35,910 nucleotides of DNA from Deltaproteobacteria bacterium (GCA_030623035.1 JAUXFK010000003.1:1-35910), one strand, 5' to 3'. Shown: positions 1-14,001, numbered from the stretch's first letter. Notes: a model not told the origin generated them from the sequence alone. Translations and numbers: made by a program.

Positions 1-94
1 AGAATTGGCAATCGCTCTTTTTCTTTGATTTTATTAAATCCTTTAATTTCAATTGGTTAGTGCTCAGAGATATCTTTTATAATCATTTAAAGTA

Positions 95-880
95 ATGAGT
101 AAAATAATGACTAAAACCCTTTGCATAGCGAACCAAAAAGGGGGGGTAGGAAAAACCACTACAGCCATTAACCTTTCCGCGTCTCTTGCAGTTGCCGAAA
201 AGAGGACTCTGCTTATTGACATAGATCCCCAGGGAAATGCCTGTAGTGGCGTAGGTTTGACCAGAGACCAGATCAAAGACAACATCTATCATGTTCTTAT
301 GGAAGAAAAAGGGATTGAGGATGTTATAAAAAATACAGAGCTTTCATTTCTAGATGTAGTCCCCTCAAGTTTCGATCTCATAGGGGCTGAAATAGAATTG
401 GTTAATGTTCCGTCAAGGGAGTTTAGGCTATTTAGGACATTACAAAAGATTAAAGATAAATATGATTACATCATAATTGATTGTCCGCCTTCCCTGGGTA
501 TATTAACGCTCAATTCCCTCGCCACCGCCGATTCAATCCTAATTCCTGTGCAGTGTGAGTATTATGCCCTTGAAGGACTAAGCAGTCTTTTAAAGACAAT
601 AAGATTGGTCAAAAAAGGGCTGAATCCCGGATTGAAAATAGAGGGGTTCTTGCTGACCATGTTCGATAGCCGAAACAATCTTTCACACCAAGTTTCTGAA
701 GAGGTCAAAAAACATTTCAAGGATAATGTCTTCAATGCCATAATACCCAGAAATGTCAGACTAGGGGAATGCCCTAGTTTCGGTAAACCAATCTTGCTTT
801 ATGATATAAGCTGTAAGGGCGCCAGGAGCTATTTACAATTGGCACAAGAAATAATGGGTCATGGAAGGAAAAAACAGTGA
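95..880 (+). CDS. parA: Chromosome partitioning ATPase ParA/Soj
   Basis: Deviant Walker A motif [16 protein letters not shown] near the N-terminus, IDIDPQGNA and [12 protein letters not shown] motifs; overlaps parB by 4 nt (GTGA). An internal ATG at 107 is an alternative start. Confidence 0.96.
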   Translation: MSKIMTKTLCIANQKGGVGKTTTAINLSASLAVAEKRTLLIDIDPQGNACSGVGLTRDQIKDNIYHVLMEEKGIEDVIKNTELSFLDVVPSSFDLIGAEIELVNVPSREFRLFRTLQKIKDKYDYIIIDCPPSLGILTLNSLATADSILIPVQCEYYALEGLSSLLKTIRLVKKGLNPGLKIEGFLLTMFDSRNNLSHQVSEEVKKHFKDNVFNAIIPRNVRLGECPSFGKPILLYDISCKGARSYLQLAQEIMGHGRKKQ

Positions 881-1731
881 GTAAGAGGAAGGCGTTAGGG
901 AAAGGATTAAACGCATTAATCCCGGATATTGAACCCAATAATGAAATAAAAAATGACTATATATTCTGTAATATAGAAAACATTCAATCCAATAAGTTCC
1001 AGCCAAGAAAGGAGTTTGACGAAGGCAAAATAGATGGTCTCGTTTCGTCTATAAAAGAAAAAGGTATTATCCAGCCATTAATCGTAAGAGAAACCCTATT
1101 TGGCTATGAACTAATCGCCGGGGAAAGAAGATGGCTCGCTGCGAAGAAGGCTGGTTTTAAAGAGGTTCCTGTTATTGTAAAGAAGGCTTCTGATGTTGAA
1201 GCCTTAGAGCTTTCCTTAATCGAGAATATCCAGAGGGAAGACCTCGGCACTTTAGAAGAGGCCGAAGCTTACAAAATGCTTATAGAGGAGTTCAATCTGA
1301 CCCAAGAAGAAATTGGGAAAAGAGTAGGAAGGGATAGATCTACCATCACAAATTCACTTCGGCTATTAAAGCTCCCACCTGAGATAAGGGATGGTCTTTC
1401 AAAAAATACGATTACGATGGGACACGCTAGAACATTGTTGAGCCTGGAAACCCTCCCGAAGCAAAGGGATGCTTACAGGAAAATAATGAGGGAGGGGCTT
1501 TCCGTTAGACAGACCGAGAAATTGATAAGTAGACTTAAAAGAGGAAAAGACAATAAGCCATCAGAAAAACAAGACGACATCTACTTGAATTCAATTAAGG
1601 ATAACCTTGTAAAACGTCTCGGCACACAGGTAAAGATAATTCGAAAAAAAGGGGGGGGTGGAAGTATAGAGATATCGTTTTATTCTAATGAAGATTTGGA
1701 TAGAATTATAGATACATTGAAGAAAATTTAA
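877..1731 (+). CDS. parB: Chromosome partitioning protein ParB/Spo0J
   Basis: [10 protein letters not shown]-terminus, QPLIVRE...[30 protein letters not shown]-type box and HTH region; GTG start overlapping the parA stop. Confidence 0.96.
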   Translation: MSKRKALGKGLNALIPDIEPNNEIKNDYIFCNIENIQSNKFQPRKEFDEGKIDGLVSSIKEKGIIQPLIVRETLFGYELIAGERRWLAAKKAGFKEVPVIVKKASDVEALELSLIENIQREDLGTLEEAEAYKMLIEEFNLTQEEIGKRVGRDRSTITNSLRLLKLPPEIRDGLSKNTITMGHARTLLSLETLPKQRDAYRKIMREGLSVRQTEKLISRLKRGKDNKPSEKQDDIYLNSIKDNLVKRLGTQVKIIRKKGGGGSIEISFYSNEDLDRIIDTLKKI

Positions 1732-1895
1732 TCAATTTCGTAATTTTTTGCCATCTAAAGGAGCTAACGAGATTTTATGATTTTAATTGTCTTTTTCTTA
1801 CGATTTGAATTGTTTTGTTAAAGAGTTACTGAATTTCACATTTTTTACACAATATATAGTATTTTAATTGACTTTTACTACATTATATTGTATAT

Positions 1896-2154
1896 TGTTA
1901 ATTGATTTCCCTCAGCAAAAAAATCGGTCACAGCAAGGGCAATCACATTATAAGCCCGTGCAAAACTCGCGCCTGTTATGAGCGTAAAAAAAGAACAGTA
2001 TTGATCTTTGTAATTGAACAGTTACTAATGTATCTGTTCATACGCGTAACCATCAAGCAACACTTCTGTTCTTTCTTAACGCTCTATACACCGCTCAAAC
2101 AGTTGCACGCGTTATAATGTGACCGCCCTTGCTATGTTAACTCAATAAGCATTT
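1896..2154. repeat. Palindromic intergenic element, family A copy 1
   Basis: Left arm ccctcagcaaaaaaatcggtcac...aatcacattata..cccgtgcaaaactcgc...agaacag, right arm ctgttctttcttaacgct...cgctcaaacagttgcacgcgttataatgtgaccgccc...gttaactcaataagcattta. Same motifs recur at 4714, 13672 and 27612. Confidence 0.85.
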
Positions 2155-2296
2155 ATTGTATATTATTACAAGCAATGATTTTAATCGTTTTTGACGAAAT
2201 TTCTTGAGTTATCTTATTCCAGGATTCAAAATGAAAAGTGAAAATATTAAATTGTTTGAGTGAGCTTGTGAGCGATTTTTATTTTCAAATAGGTGA

Positions 2297-4711
<2,415 letters not shown>

Positions 4712-4713
4712 AC

Positions 4714-4980
4714 GTAACAGTTTAGCTTTTTTAAATGTTATTTGCTTCAATGGTGGTCAAATTTTAACGCGTGCAACTGTTTGAACATCTTAGTGAGCGT
4801 TAAGAAAGAACAGGGGAAAAGCCTCGTTTTTCTAGGATGTTAATCGTTCCAAAGCTTATCGGCTGAATTTAATAGCTGAATGCTGTTCTTTCTTTATGCT
4901 CTTTTAGATGCGAGTTCTGCACGGGTTAAAATTTGATTGCCGTTGAAGCTTGGCCAGTGCTTTCTGTTTCATAAGGCTAA
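4714..4980. repeat. Palindromic intergenic element, family A copy 2, starting 3 nt after the gyrB stop
   Basis: gtaacagtttagcttttttaaa at the left end; hairpin arms caaattttaacgcgtgcaac / gcacgggttaaaatttg; core gagcgttaagaaagaacag / ctgttctttctttatgctc; nearly identical to 13672-13912. Confidence 0.88.
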
Positions 4981-5120
4981 AATAATACATATAAACATAT
5001 TACTGAAATCACTAAATACAATGCACCTTATCCTGCCCTTATGACCAACTAAACCTAACATCTTATTAACCTTACGGGTTTCTGTCTTCTTAAAAATATA
5101 AAGGAAAACTAAAGAGTATT

Positions 5121-7553
5121 ATGTATTTACAACAACATAAAATCCCGGTAAGCATCGAAGATGAAATGAAAAAATCCTATATGGATTATGCGATGAGTGT
5201 CATTGTAGGAAGAGCCTTGCCGGATGCCAGGGACGGACTGAAGCCGGTTCATCGCAGAATTCTCTATGCAATGAATACTATGAGCAATTATTGGAACAAG
5301 CCTTATAAAAAATCAGCCAGGATTATCGGGGATGTTATAGGGAAGTATCATCCTCATGGCGATGCAGCTGTATATGATTCCATAGTTCGTATGGCCCAGG
5401 ATTTTTCTATGCGCTATCCTCTTATAGATGGACAGGGAAATTTCGGTTCCATCGATGGAGACCCTCCAGCAGCCATGAGGTATACAGAGATAAGAATGTC
5501 CCGCCCGTCCTCTGAAATTCTTTCAGACATTGAAAAAGAGACTGTGGACTTTATCGCAAACTATGACGACTCCCTCTTTGAACCCACGGTTTTGCCGACT
5601 AAGTTCCCAAATCTCCTGGTCAACGGATCTTCGGGTATTGCCGTTGGAATGGCTACAAATATCCCCCCTCATAATTTAGTAGAAGTAATAGATGGAGTTA
5701 TCGCCACAATAGACAAGCCCGACATAAGCATTAACGACTTAATTGAGTTCATACCCGGGCCTGATTTTCCCACTGCCGGCTTCATATGTGGTAAAAGCGG
5801 TATTAAAACTGCCTATGAGACCGGGAGAGGAATAATCCAGGTAAGGGCAAGGGCGAATATTGAAAAAACAAAAAACAGCCCTAAAGAATCTATTGTAATC
5901 ACTGAGCTTCCCTACATGGTTAATAAAGCAAAGTTAATCGAAAAGATAGCTGAACTATCAAGAAAGAACAAGATAGAGGGAATCTCAGAACTCAGAGACG
6001 AGTCAGATAGAGAAGGAATGCGGATAGTTATTGATCTAAAAAGGAATGAAATTTCAAAGGTCATACTCAACCAGCTATACCAGCATACCCAGATGCAGGT
6101 ATCCTTTGGTATTATAATTCTGGCTATTGTTGGCGGTCAGCCAAAGGTTCTCAATCTAAAAGAATCTCTCAACCATTTCATAAATCACAGAAAAGAAATT
6201 GTCATTAGAAGGACTTCTTTTGAATTAAAGAAAGCAGAGGAAAAGGCACATATCCTTGAAGGCTTAAGGGTTGCCCTTTCGAACATTGATGAAATCATCT
6301 CCCTTATCAAGTCCTCGAAAGGCCCACAAGAAGCCAGGGAAGGCCTTATAAGCAGATTCTCGTTATCCGCTATTCAGGCTCAGGCAATTTTAGATATGAG
6401 GTTACAGAAGCTCACCGCATTGGAACAAGAAAAAATCATAGAAGATTATATGGAAATCATTAAATCAATAGAAAAATACAGGCTGATCCTTTCGAACGAA
6501 AGGCTTGTCCTTGATATTATTGTTGAAGAGCTAACCGCTTTAAAAAAGTCGTATGGTGATGAGAGGCGAACAGAGATAATAGAAGAGAATACGGACATCT
6601 CTTTAGAAGACATGATCGTTGAAGAAGATATGGTTGTAACGGTTACCCACAGCGGATATATAAAGAGAAGCCCTCTATCCCTTTATCGAAGCCAAAAGCG
6701 AGGAGGTAAAGGCAAGAAAGGTACAACTACAAACGAAACAGATTTTGTAGAACATCTATACGTTCCTTCAACCAGAGATTTTATTCTCTTCTTTACGGAT
6801 AAGGGTAAGGTTTTCTGGTTAAAAGTCTATGAAATACCTCAGGCAGGCAGGACATCCCGCGGCAAGCCTATTGTCAATCTGCTTAACCTTGGTCATGATG
6901 AAAATATTACAGCGATCCTTCCGGTTAAAGAATTTATAGATGACAAATTTATCATTATGGCAACAAAGAATGGAATAATAAAAAAGACCCCGCTTATCGC
7001 TTTTTGCAACCCTCGCGTCTCCGGGATAATCGCTATAAACATTGATGAAGGAGACAGGCTAATCGATGTGAGGCTGACCGATGGCAACCAGGACATCTTT
7101 CTTGGCACCAGATTCGGAAAGTCTATCCGTTTTAATGAAGCCCAGATAAGGAGTATGGGAAGAATATCCAGGGGGGTCAAAGGCATTAAATTAAATAAAG
7201 GTGATAAACTCGTTGGTATGGAAATTATAAATGATGGCACTACTATTCTCTGCGTCACTGAAAAAGGCTTAGGCAAAAGAACCAGGGGCTCGGATTACAG
7301 GCCTCAAAAGAGGGGCGGGTCCGGTAATATTACAATAAAGTCTACAGAAAAGAATGGCCCAGTCGTTGGCTTGAAGCATGTAAACGATGAAGATGATTTA
7401 ATGCTCATTTCTGATAGAGGAAAGATCATCAGGATTAATGCGAAGGGTATTCCAATAACAGGAAGAAACACCCAGGGAGTAAAATTAATCGTTATCTCTG
7501 CTGATGAGAAACTAGTAAGTATAGCCAGACTGGCGGATAATGGGAATGGCTGA
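5121..7553 (+). CDS. gyrA: DNA gyrase subunit A
   Basis: [81 protein letters not shown] active-site region, GyrA-box [10 protein letters not shown]. Confidence 0.98.
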   Translation: MYLQQHKIPVSIEDEMKKSYMDYAMSVIVGRALPDARDGLKPVHRRILYAMNTMSNYWNKPYKKSARIIGDVIGKYHPHGDAAVYDSIVRMAQDFSMRYPLIDGQGNFGSIDGDPPAAMRYTEIRMSRPSSEILSDIEKETVDFIANYDDSLFEPTVLPTKFPNLLVNGSSGIAVGMATNIPPHNLVEVIDGVIATIDKPDISINDLIEFIPGPDFPTAGFICGKSGIKTAYETGRGIIQVRARANIEKTKNSPKESIVITELPYMVNKAKLIEKIAELSRKNKIEGISELRDESDREGMRIVIDLKRNEISKVILNQLYQHTQMQVSFGIIILAIVGGQPKVLNLKESLNHFINHRKEIVIRRTSFELKKAEEKAHILEGLRVALSNIDEIISLIKSSKGPQEAREGLISRFSLSAIQAQAILDMRLQKLTALEQEKIIEDYMEIIKSIEKYRLILSNERLVLDIIVEELTALKKSYGDERRTEIIEENTDISLEDMIVEEDMVVTVTHSGYIKRSPLSLYRSQKRGGKGKKGTTTNETDFVEHLYVPSTRDFILFFTDKGKVFWLKVYEIPQAGRTSRGKPIVNLLNLGHDENITAILPVKEFIDDKFIIMATKNGIIKKTPLIAFCNPRVSGIIAINIDEGDRLIDVRLTDGNQDIFLGTRFGKSIRFNEAQIRSMGRISRGVKGIKLNKGDKLVGMEIINDGTTILCVTEKGLGKRTRGSDYRPQKRGGSGNITIKSTEKNGPVVGLKHVNDEDDLMLISDRGKIIRINAKGIPITGRNTQGVKLIVISADEKLVSIARLADNGNG

Positions 7554-8367
7554 ATCAAAGCGGAAAATTCATAGATGGATTAAAACAGGTTTTTTATTGG
7601 CTATTATTATCCCCTTTTGCACTGCCATTAATTGTAGTAAACAAGACTCAGATCATCTTCAAAAGGCCGAAGACTTAAGGGATAAAGGCGCCTATGTACA
7701 AGCCTGCTTAGAATATAATAAAATTATAGACAAATACCCCGATAGCCCTTTTGTTGCAGAAGCCCTCTTTCAACTTGGCAACACTTATCGCCTCTATATC
7801 AAAGATTATAAAAATGCCATTAATAATTATAAAAGATTGACCTCTTGCTTTCCTGACTCAGGGTTTGCTCCTCTTGCCCAAAAAAACATTGCAGAAATCT
7901 ATATGGATAAATTTATTGACTATAAGGCTGCCATATTAGAATATCAGAGGGTTTTGGACAATTATCCGGAGTTAGAGGATGCCGACGAATTTCAGTACCA
8001 GATCGCCCAATGTTACTCACTCATCAATGACTTTGAACAGGCCAGGGTAGAGTATGGAATCCTCCTTGAAAACTTCCCGCAAACAAAACTGGCGGATGAT
8101 GCTTATTTACAGATTGCCGGCAGCTATTATCTTGAAGATCGTCTTGAAACTGCGATAGAATCCTATAAGGAAGTTATAAAAAAGCACCCAAAAACGATGA
8201 GTTCAATCTATGCAGAGTTCTACATTGGCAATTGCTATGAAGAGATGGAAAAACTCCAGGATGCCTTAAATATCTATGAAAATATTCTCAACAAATACAA
8301 TGACAAAGAAGTCGTACAGATAAGGATAGATAACATTAAGAAAAGATTAAAAAAAAGGACACGATGA
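7540..8367 (+). CDS. TPR-repeat outer-membrane lipoprotein, BamD/YbgF-like
   Basis: N-terminal hydrophobic signal ending in a Cys (TAINCSKQ), followed by serial TPR motifs ([40 protein letters not shown]). Overlaps the gyrA end; an ATG at 7546 may be the true start. Confidence 0.8.
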   Translation: MGMAESKRKIHRWIKTGFLLAIIIPFCTAINCSKQDSDHLQKAEDLRDKGAYVQACLEYNKIIDKYPDSPFVAEALFQLGNTYRLYIKDYKNAINNYKRLTSCFPDSGFAPLAQKNIAEIYMDKFIDYKAAILEYQRVLDNYPELEDADEFQYQIAQCYSLINDFEQARVEYGILLENFPQTKLADDAYLQIAGSYYLEDRLETAIESYKEVIKKHPKTMSSIYAEFYIGNCYEEMEKLQDALNIYENILNKYNDKEVVQIRIDNIKKRLKKRTR

Positions 8368-9386
8368 TTAGAGAAATAGGTGTTTTGGGAGCTGGGAGCT
8401 GGGGAACTACCCTTGCAAACCTTTTAGCAGAGAAAGGATATACGGTTACCCTTTGGGTATATGAACCGGAGCTTTGCGAGATAATAAAAAGAAAACGAGA
8501 GAACACATTTTATCTTCCCAATTCAAGGTTGTCATATAATATTTATCCGACCACCTCTTTTGCTGAAGTCTGCAAAGACAAAGGAATGCTTGTATCTGTT
8601 ATGCCTTCTCATGTGGCAAGAAACGTAATCTCACAAACCATTCCTTTTCTTTCGGAGAAACCCATTGTAGTCAGTGCATCCAAAGGCATTGAGTCTGATA
8701 CCTTGATGAGTATGTCCCAGGTATTAAAAGAAGTTCTACCTGCTACATTACATGAAAATCTGGTCTACTTGTCAGGCCCCAGTTTTGCAAAAGAGGTCAT
8801 TAAGAAAACACCTACTGCAGTATCTGTTGCATCAGAAAACCCAGAGGCATGCAGCATTGCACAGAAGGTCTTTTCAACTAAATTTTTCAGAGTTTATACG
8901 AACTCAGATGTTACAGGAGTAGAACTGGGGGGAGCACTAAAGAACGTTATTGCCATTGCTGCCGGAACCTCCGATGGCCTGGGGTTTGGTCACAATACTC
9001 GAGCTGCCCTGATTACTCGAGGGTTAGCGGAAATCTCCCGCATGGGAGTTCTCATAGGGGCAAATCCTCTTACCTTTTCCGGTTTAACCGGTCTTGGAGA
9101 TCTCGTACTTACATGTACCAGCGACTTGAGTAGAAACAGGTCCGTGGGGCTACAGCTAGGCAAAGGAAAAAAACTAAAGGAGATATTAGATGGCATGAAT
9201 ATGGTAGCCGAAGGGATAAAGACTACAAAGGCTGCTTATTATTTTGCCAAAAAACTTAATGTTGAGATGCCTATTACAGAGCAGATTTATTATTTGCTTT
9301 ACGAAGACAAGCCAGCCAGAGATGTGGTGACTCAGCTTATGAGCAGAGACCTGAAAAGTGAATTGGAGTCTTACAATACCCTTTAG
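8364..9386 (+). CDS. gpsA: Glycerol-3-phosphate dehydrogenase [NAD(P)+]
   Basis: GAGSWGTTLANLLAEKG, LSGPSFAKEV, GGALKNVIAIAAGTSDGLGFGHNTRAALITRGLAEI, TGLGDLVLTCTSDLSRNRSVG. Confidence 0.97.
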   Translation: MIREIGVLGAGSWGTTLANLLAEKGYTVTLWVYEPELCEIIKRKRENTFYLPNSRLSYNIYPTTSFAEVCKDKGMLVSVMPSHVARNVISQTIPFLSEKPIVVSASKGIESDTLMSMSQVLKEVLPATLHENLVYLSGPSFAKEVIKKTPTAVSVASENPEACSIAQKVFSTKFFRVYTNSDVTGVELGGALKNVIAIAAGTSDGLGFGHNTRAALITRGLAEISRMGVLIGANPLTFSGLTGLGDLVLTCTSDLSRNRSVGLQLGKGKKLKEILDGMNMVAEGIKTTKAAYYFAKKLNVEMPITEQIYYLLYEDKPARDVVTQLMSRDLKSELESYNTL

Positions 9387-9443
9387 ATTTCCTTTTCTTT
9401 TCGGCTTTTGTAAACCTTCTCAATCCGTTTATGGAGTTTTCAA

Positions 9444-12400
9444 ATGATTGGTTCAGATCCTCTCTTTTTAGGTATCGATGTAGGTTCGGTTAGTGTCAAT
9501 ACAGTAATAATGAACCAAGAAAGGTCTGTTCTGGAAGAACACTATAACAGAACAATGGGGGATCCCATAGAAACTGTTAGAAGGGTTCTTACGGAAATAT
9601 TCTCTCGTATCAATAAAGATCAATTAAAAGCTGCCTCGATTACAGGAACAGCAGGTAAATTGGTAGCACAACTCATAGGGGCAACCCCTGTCAACGAAAT
9701 TATTGCACAGTCTAACTCTATAAACTATCTCTACCCCCAGGTAAGGACAGTTATTGAAATTGGAGGAGAAGACTCCAAGCTGATCTTACTTGAATCCGAT
9801 AATCTTCAAAACAAGGCGAAGATATTAGATTTTGCAATGAATACCATCTGCGCTGCCGGCACTGGATCCTTTCTCGATCAACAGGCCCATAGATTGGGTC
9901 TGAGCATTGTAGAGTTTAGCAAACTGGCATTAAAATCGAAAACCCCACCACGCATTGCCGGAAGGTGTAGTGTATTTGCTAAAACAGATATGATTCACTT
10001 ACAACAGTGTGCCACCCCCGACTTTGATATCGTTGCAGGGCTGTGTTATGCACTGGCAAGAAACTTTAAAGGTAATATTGGGAAAGGCAAGACTTTTACT
10101 CCTCCCATTTCATTTCAGGGTGGGGTAGCTGCCAATATCGGCATGAGAAAGGCATTCATCGACGTATTGGAATTGAGGGAACAGGACTTAATCATTCCAG
10201 AATATTTTGCATCAATGGGAGCAATTGGCTCTGTGATATCTACTATGGAAAATCCGGACACTCAAATAGTGTTCATTGGACCGGACAGGATCAATGGCTA
10301 TCTTGAATCCAACAAAGAAAAAGTTGTATTGCTCAGCCCTCTTTCACTTTCTTGTGAGCATAAAAGAAAAAACCCCCCACAAAACACCATTCATTCCATA
10401 TGTGAAAGAGTAGACAGGATTGACGCCTATTTAGGGATAGACGTAGGATCCATCAGTACAAACGTTGTGGTTATTGATAAAGACAAAAACCTTCTCTCAA
10501 AAAGATACCTGATGACTACAGGAAACCCCATAGAAGCAATAAGAAGGGGGCTGAAGGAGGTTGGCGAAGAGGTTGGCGACTTTGTAAACATACGAGGCGT
10601 AGGAACAACAGGCTCGGGCAGGTATTTGACAGGTGACTTTGCTGGTGCAGATATTGTAAGAAATGAGATAACTGCTCAAGCTACTGGGGCGATTCATTTG
10701 GATTCGAAAGTCGATACAATATTCGAAATCGGAGGTCAGGATTCAAAATATATTAGCATTAAAAACGGGGCAATCGTCGATTTTGAAATGAATAAGGTTT
10801 GTGCTGCCGGCACAGGATCTTTTTTGGAAGAACAGGCAGAAAAGTTAGGGATATCTATTAAGGATGAATTTGGAGAGTTAGCCTTAAACGCATCTTCGCC
10901 TGTTTCTCTTGGTGAACGCTGCACAGTATTTATGGAATCCGATCTGGTCCATCACCAACAGAGAGGAGCCGATAAAGACAACCTCGTTGCAGGGTTGAGT
11001 TATTCTATAGCGATTAACTATCTAAACAAGGTAGTAGGAGATAGAAAGGTAGGAAATCGTATATTCTTTCAAGGAGGAACGGCCTTCAACCTGAGTGTGG
11101 TAGCTTCCTTTGAAAAACTGCTAGGCAGACCCATTATAGTCCCTATGAACAATGAGGTTATGGGGGCTATAGGAGTGGCAATCCTTTCAATGGAGGCGGA
11201 CATAGAAGGTAAAAGTAATTTTAAAGGGTTCGATCTTAGCGAAAGAAGTTATGACCTTACTTCTTTTGAATGCAATGGTTGCCCAAATATGTGCGAGATT
11301 AGAAAACTCACCGTTAAAGGAGAAAGTCCCCTTTTCTATGGAAGCAGATGTGAAAAATATGAAGTAGATAAAAAGAAAAAGAAAGGGGATGATCTCCCGG
11401 ATCTTTTTGCCGAAAGGGAAGACCTTCTGCTCAATATTTGTCGAGAGGATAGCAAACAAGATGATAATGCCCCTGTAATAGGGATTCCCAGGATTCTCTT
11501 CTTCCATGAATTGCTTCCCCTATGGAAGTCGTTCTTCAATGGGTTGGGATTTAAGGTTGTCTTTACTGAAAACAGCAATAAAAAACTAATCCATCAGGGG
11601 GTTGAATGTTCTGTAGCTGAGACATGTTTCCCTATAAAGGTCTCTCACGGGCATATACTCGAACTGATAAACAGCGGTATTAAGAGGATATTCTTGCCAA
11701 GTATTATAAATATGAAAGAGACCAACCCTGATGTGGAACACAGTTTTAATTGCCCTTATGTACAATCCTTCCCATATACTGTCAAGTCTGCCATAAACTT
11801 TGAACAATACGGAGTGACGCTATTGCAACCCGTAATTCACCTTGGAAGAGGAAGGGACGGCATAAGGAAGGCGCTTTATAAGATGGCAAAGCAGCTACGG
11901 ATACCTTCTAAAGGTATCAAAGTTGCCCTTTCCAGGGCTTTTGAGATTCAGGATGTTTTTTATTCTAAACTAAAGATCCGTGGAGCAGAGGTTTTAGATA
12001 ATCTCAAAGAAGACCAGAAGGCTATGGTCATCGTAAGCAGGCCTTACAACGGTTTCGACACCGGCATCAATTTGAACCTGCCAAAGAAACTCAGAGATCT
12101 GGGGGTTCTTGCTATCCCATCAGATTATCTGCCTATAGAAGGCCCTGATATTAAAGATACCTGGGGACATATGTACTGGAAGTATGGACAGCGGATCTTA
12201 AGCGCAGCCCATATTATAAGAAACAGCCCTAATCTATATGCCATATACATCACCAATTTTGCATGCGGCCCCGATTCATTTATATTGCATTTCTTCAGGG
12301 AAAAACTAAAAGGAAAACCATACCTTCAAATAGAGATTGATGAGCACAGTGCAGATGTTGGAGCGATTACACGTCTTGAGGCCTTCCTCGATACATTGAA

Positions 12401-13664
12401 TAACGTCAAAAAAGATAGCACGATTAAAAAACAAAAAAAAGGATTGTTTACTTCTGTCGACAGTGCAAATAGCAGAAAGGTTTATATCCCTTATATGTCT
12501 GACCATGCAATTGTCCTCTCCGCTGCATTCGATGTCTGCGGAATACCCTCTGAACCAATGCCGGAATCCGACGAGATTACCCTGGAGCTGGGAAGGAAAT
12601 TTACTTCAGGTAGAGAGTGTTTTCCATGTATCCTTACTACCGGAAATATGGTAAGGCTATTAAAATCCCCTGACTTCGATCGTGAAAAAACCGCCTTCTT
12701 CATGCCGGCTGCCAATGGCCCATGTCGTTTTGGCCAGTATCACCGATTTCACCGTATGGTTCTCGACGAATTGGGTTTTGATGATATACCCATCTATGCC
12801 CTTAGCCAGGATGAGACCCTTTATCAAGAACTACAAAGCGCTGGTAAAAAGATAATCCGTCTGGCATGGCAGGGCATCATGGCTGTCGATATTATCGAGA
12901 AGAAACTGAGAGAGACAAGACCCTTTGAGAAAATTCCGGGAGAGACAGAAAGGGTATACCAGCATTGCTTACAAAGTTTTTCTGATGCGATCAGAAAAAA
13001 AGGAGGGCTACTTGAAACCTTAAAGGATGCACAGGCTGAATTCAACAAAATAGAACTAAATAACTCAATAAAGAAACCGATTATTGGTGTAGTGGGAGAG
13101 GTTTATGTCCGTTCAAATAAATTCAGCAATGAAAACATCATCTTAGAGATTGAAAGGCTTGGTGGAGAGGCATGGGTTCCTCCGTTTTCGGAATGGATAT
13201 TTTACGCAAACTTTACGTCCAAGATGAGGAGCATAAGAGATAAGAACTATAAGTGTTTATTCAGCACTTACTTTGCTGAATTCTTTCAAAAACTGGATGA
13301 ACATAGATTGGTAAAGGTATTTGACGGATCTCTTAAGAACCTTCGAGAGCCTTCTACCAGGCAATTACTGAAATACGCAAAACCCTATCTTGATCCTTCT
13401 TTTGAAGGCGAAACAATCGTTAGCATTGGAAAATCTGTGGACTTCTACAAAAAAGGAGTGAGCGGTCTTATAAATGTTATGCCATTTACCTGTATGCCAG
13501 GTACAATCGTAAGCGCTTTACTAAAGAGATATAGAGAGGATTATAACAATATCCCCGTTCTAAATATGGCCTTTGATGGACAAAAAACCACCAATACCCA
13601 GACTAGATTAGAGGCCTTCATCTATCAAGTCAGGCAGTATCAAGAACAGATGGAAAATAATTAA
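9444..13664 (+). CDS. Large 2-hydroxyacyl-CoA dehydratase activase-type (BcrA/BadF/HgdC) fusion with two ASKHA domains plus DUF2229-like and HgdB-like regions
   Basis: Two ASKHA domains, LGIDVGSVSVNTVIM...EIGGEDSKLI...NTICAAGTGSFLDQQ and LGIDVGSISTNVVVI...EIGGQDSKYI...NKVCAAGTGSFLEEQ, then CNGCPNMCEI, IGIPRILFFHELLPLWKSFFNGLG and Cys-containing VECSVAETCFPIKVSHGHI and GRECFPCILTTGNMVR segments. Confidence 0.9.
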   Translation: MIGSDPLFLGIDVGSVSVNTVIMNQERSVLEEHYNRTMGDPIETVRRVLTEIFSRINKDQLKAASITGTAGKLVAQLIGATPVNEIIAQSNSINYLYPQVRTVIEIGGEDSKLILLESDNLQNKAKILDFAMNTICAAGTGSFLDQQAHRLGLSIVEFSKLALKSKTPPRIAGRCSVFAKTDMIHLQQCATPDFDIVAGLCYALARNFKGNIGKGKTFTPPISFQGGVAANIGMRKAFIDVLELREQDLIIPEYFASMGAIGSVISTMENPDTQIVFIGPDRINGYLESNKEKVVLLSPLSLSCEHKRKNPPQNTIHSICERVDRIDAYLGIDVGSISTNVVVIDKDKNLLSKRYLMTTGNPIEAIRRGLKEVGEEVGDFVNIRGVGTTGSGRYLTGDFAGADIVRNEITAQATGAIHLDSKVDTIFEIGGQDSKYISIKNGAIVDFEMNKVCAAGTGSFLEEQAEKLGISIKDEFGELALNASSPVSLGERCTVFMESDLVHHQQRGADKDNLVAGLSYSIAINYLNKVVGDRKVGNRIFFQGGTAFNLSVVASFEKLLGRPIIVPMNNEVMGAIGVAILSMEADIEGKSNFKGFDLSERSYDLTSFECNGCPNMCEIRKLTVKGESPLFYGSRCEKYEVDKKKKKGDDLPDLFAEREDLLLNICREDSKQDDNAPVIGIPRILFFHELLPLWKSFFNGLGFKVVFTENSNKKLIHQGVECSVAETCFPIKVSHGHILELINSGIKRIFLPSIINMKETNPDVEHSFNCPYVQSFPYTVKSAINFEQYGVTLLQPVIHLGRGRDGIRKALYKMAKQLRIPSKGIKVALSRAFEIQDVFYSKLKIRGAEVLDNLKEDQKAMVIVSRPYNGFDTGINLNLPKKLRDLGVLAIPSDYLPIEGPDIKDTWGHMYWKYGQRILSAAHIIRNSPNLYAIYITNFACGPDSFILHFFREKLKGKPYLQIEIDEHSADVGAITRLEAFLDTLNNVKKDSTIKKQKKGLFTSVDSANSRKVYIPYMSDHAIVLSAAFDVCGIPSEPMPESDEITLELGRKFTSGRECFPCILTTGNMVRLLKSPDFDREKTAFFMPAANGPCRFGQYHRFHRMVLDELGFDDIPIYALSQDETLYQELQSAGKKIIRLAWQGIMAVDIIEKKLRETRPFEKIPGETERVYQHCLQSFSDAIRKKGGLLETLKDAQAEFNKIELNNSIKKPIIGVVGEVYVRSNKFSNENIILEIERLGGEAWVPPFSEWIFYANFTSKMRSIRDKNYKCLFSTYFAEFFQKLDEHRLVKVFDGSLKNLREPSTRQLLKYAKPYLDPSFEGETIVSIGKSVDFYKKGVSGLINVMPFTCMPGTIVSALLKRYREDYNNIPVLNMAFDGQKTTNTQTRLEAFIYQVRQYQEQMENN

Positions 13665-13671
13665 AATATGT

Positions 13672-13947
13672 GTAACAGTTTAGCTTTTTTAAATTTTAGT
13701 TGCTTCAACGGTGGTCAAATTTTAACGCGTGCAACTGTTTGAACATCTTAGTGAGCGTTAAAAAAAACAGGGGGAAAGCCTTGTTGTTCTAGGATGTTAA
13801 TCATTCCAAAGCTTATCGGCTGAATTTAATAGCTGAATGCTGTTCTTTCTTTATGCTCTCTTAGATGCGAGTTCTGCACGGGTTAAAATTTGATTGCCGC
13901 TTTAGTGACCGATTTTTTTTGCTGAGGGAACTCAATAGCCATTTAAT
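13672..13947. repeat. Palindromic intergenic element, family A copy 3 (mosaic ends), starting 8 nt after the upstream CDS stop
   Basis: Left part near-identical to copy 2 (gtaacagtttagctttttt...gggttaaaatttgattgccg); right end tgaccgattttttttgctgagggaactcaatagccattta is the type seen in copies 1 and 4. Confidence 0.87.
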
Positions 13948-14001
13948 GTAAAATTTACTGACATTTGAAAAACGAGTATACATCTTATCGATTTTAAAAG
14001 G

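Noticed and set aside
1650-1660. G8 tract in parB as a phase-variable frameshift site
   Set aside because: The frame is intact through the tract and the C-terminus continues normally.
1902-2117. 71-aa ORF as a gene
   Set aside because: Lies entirely in family A copy 1; the peptide is not coherent and is explained by the palindrome.
6893-7276. 127-aa minus-strand ORF antisense to gyrA (and similar antisense ORFs across the window)
   Set aside because: Shadow ORFs of strongly recognisable genes; no independent family motifs.
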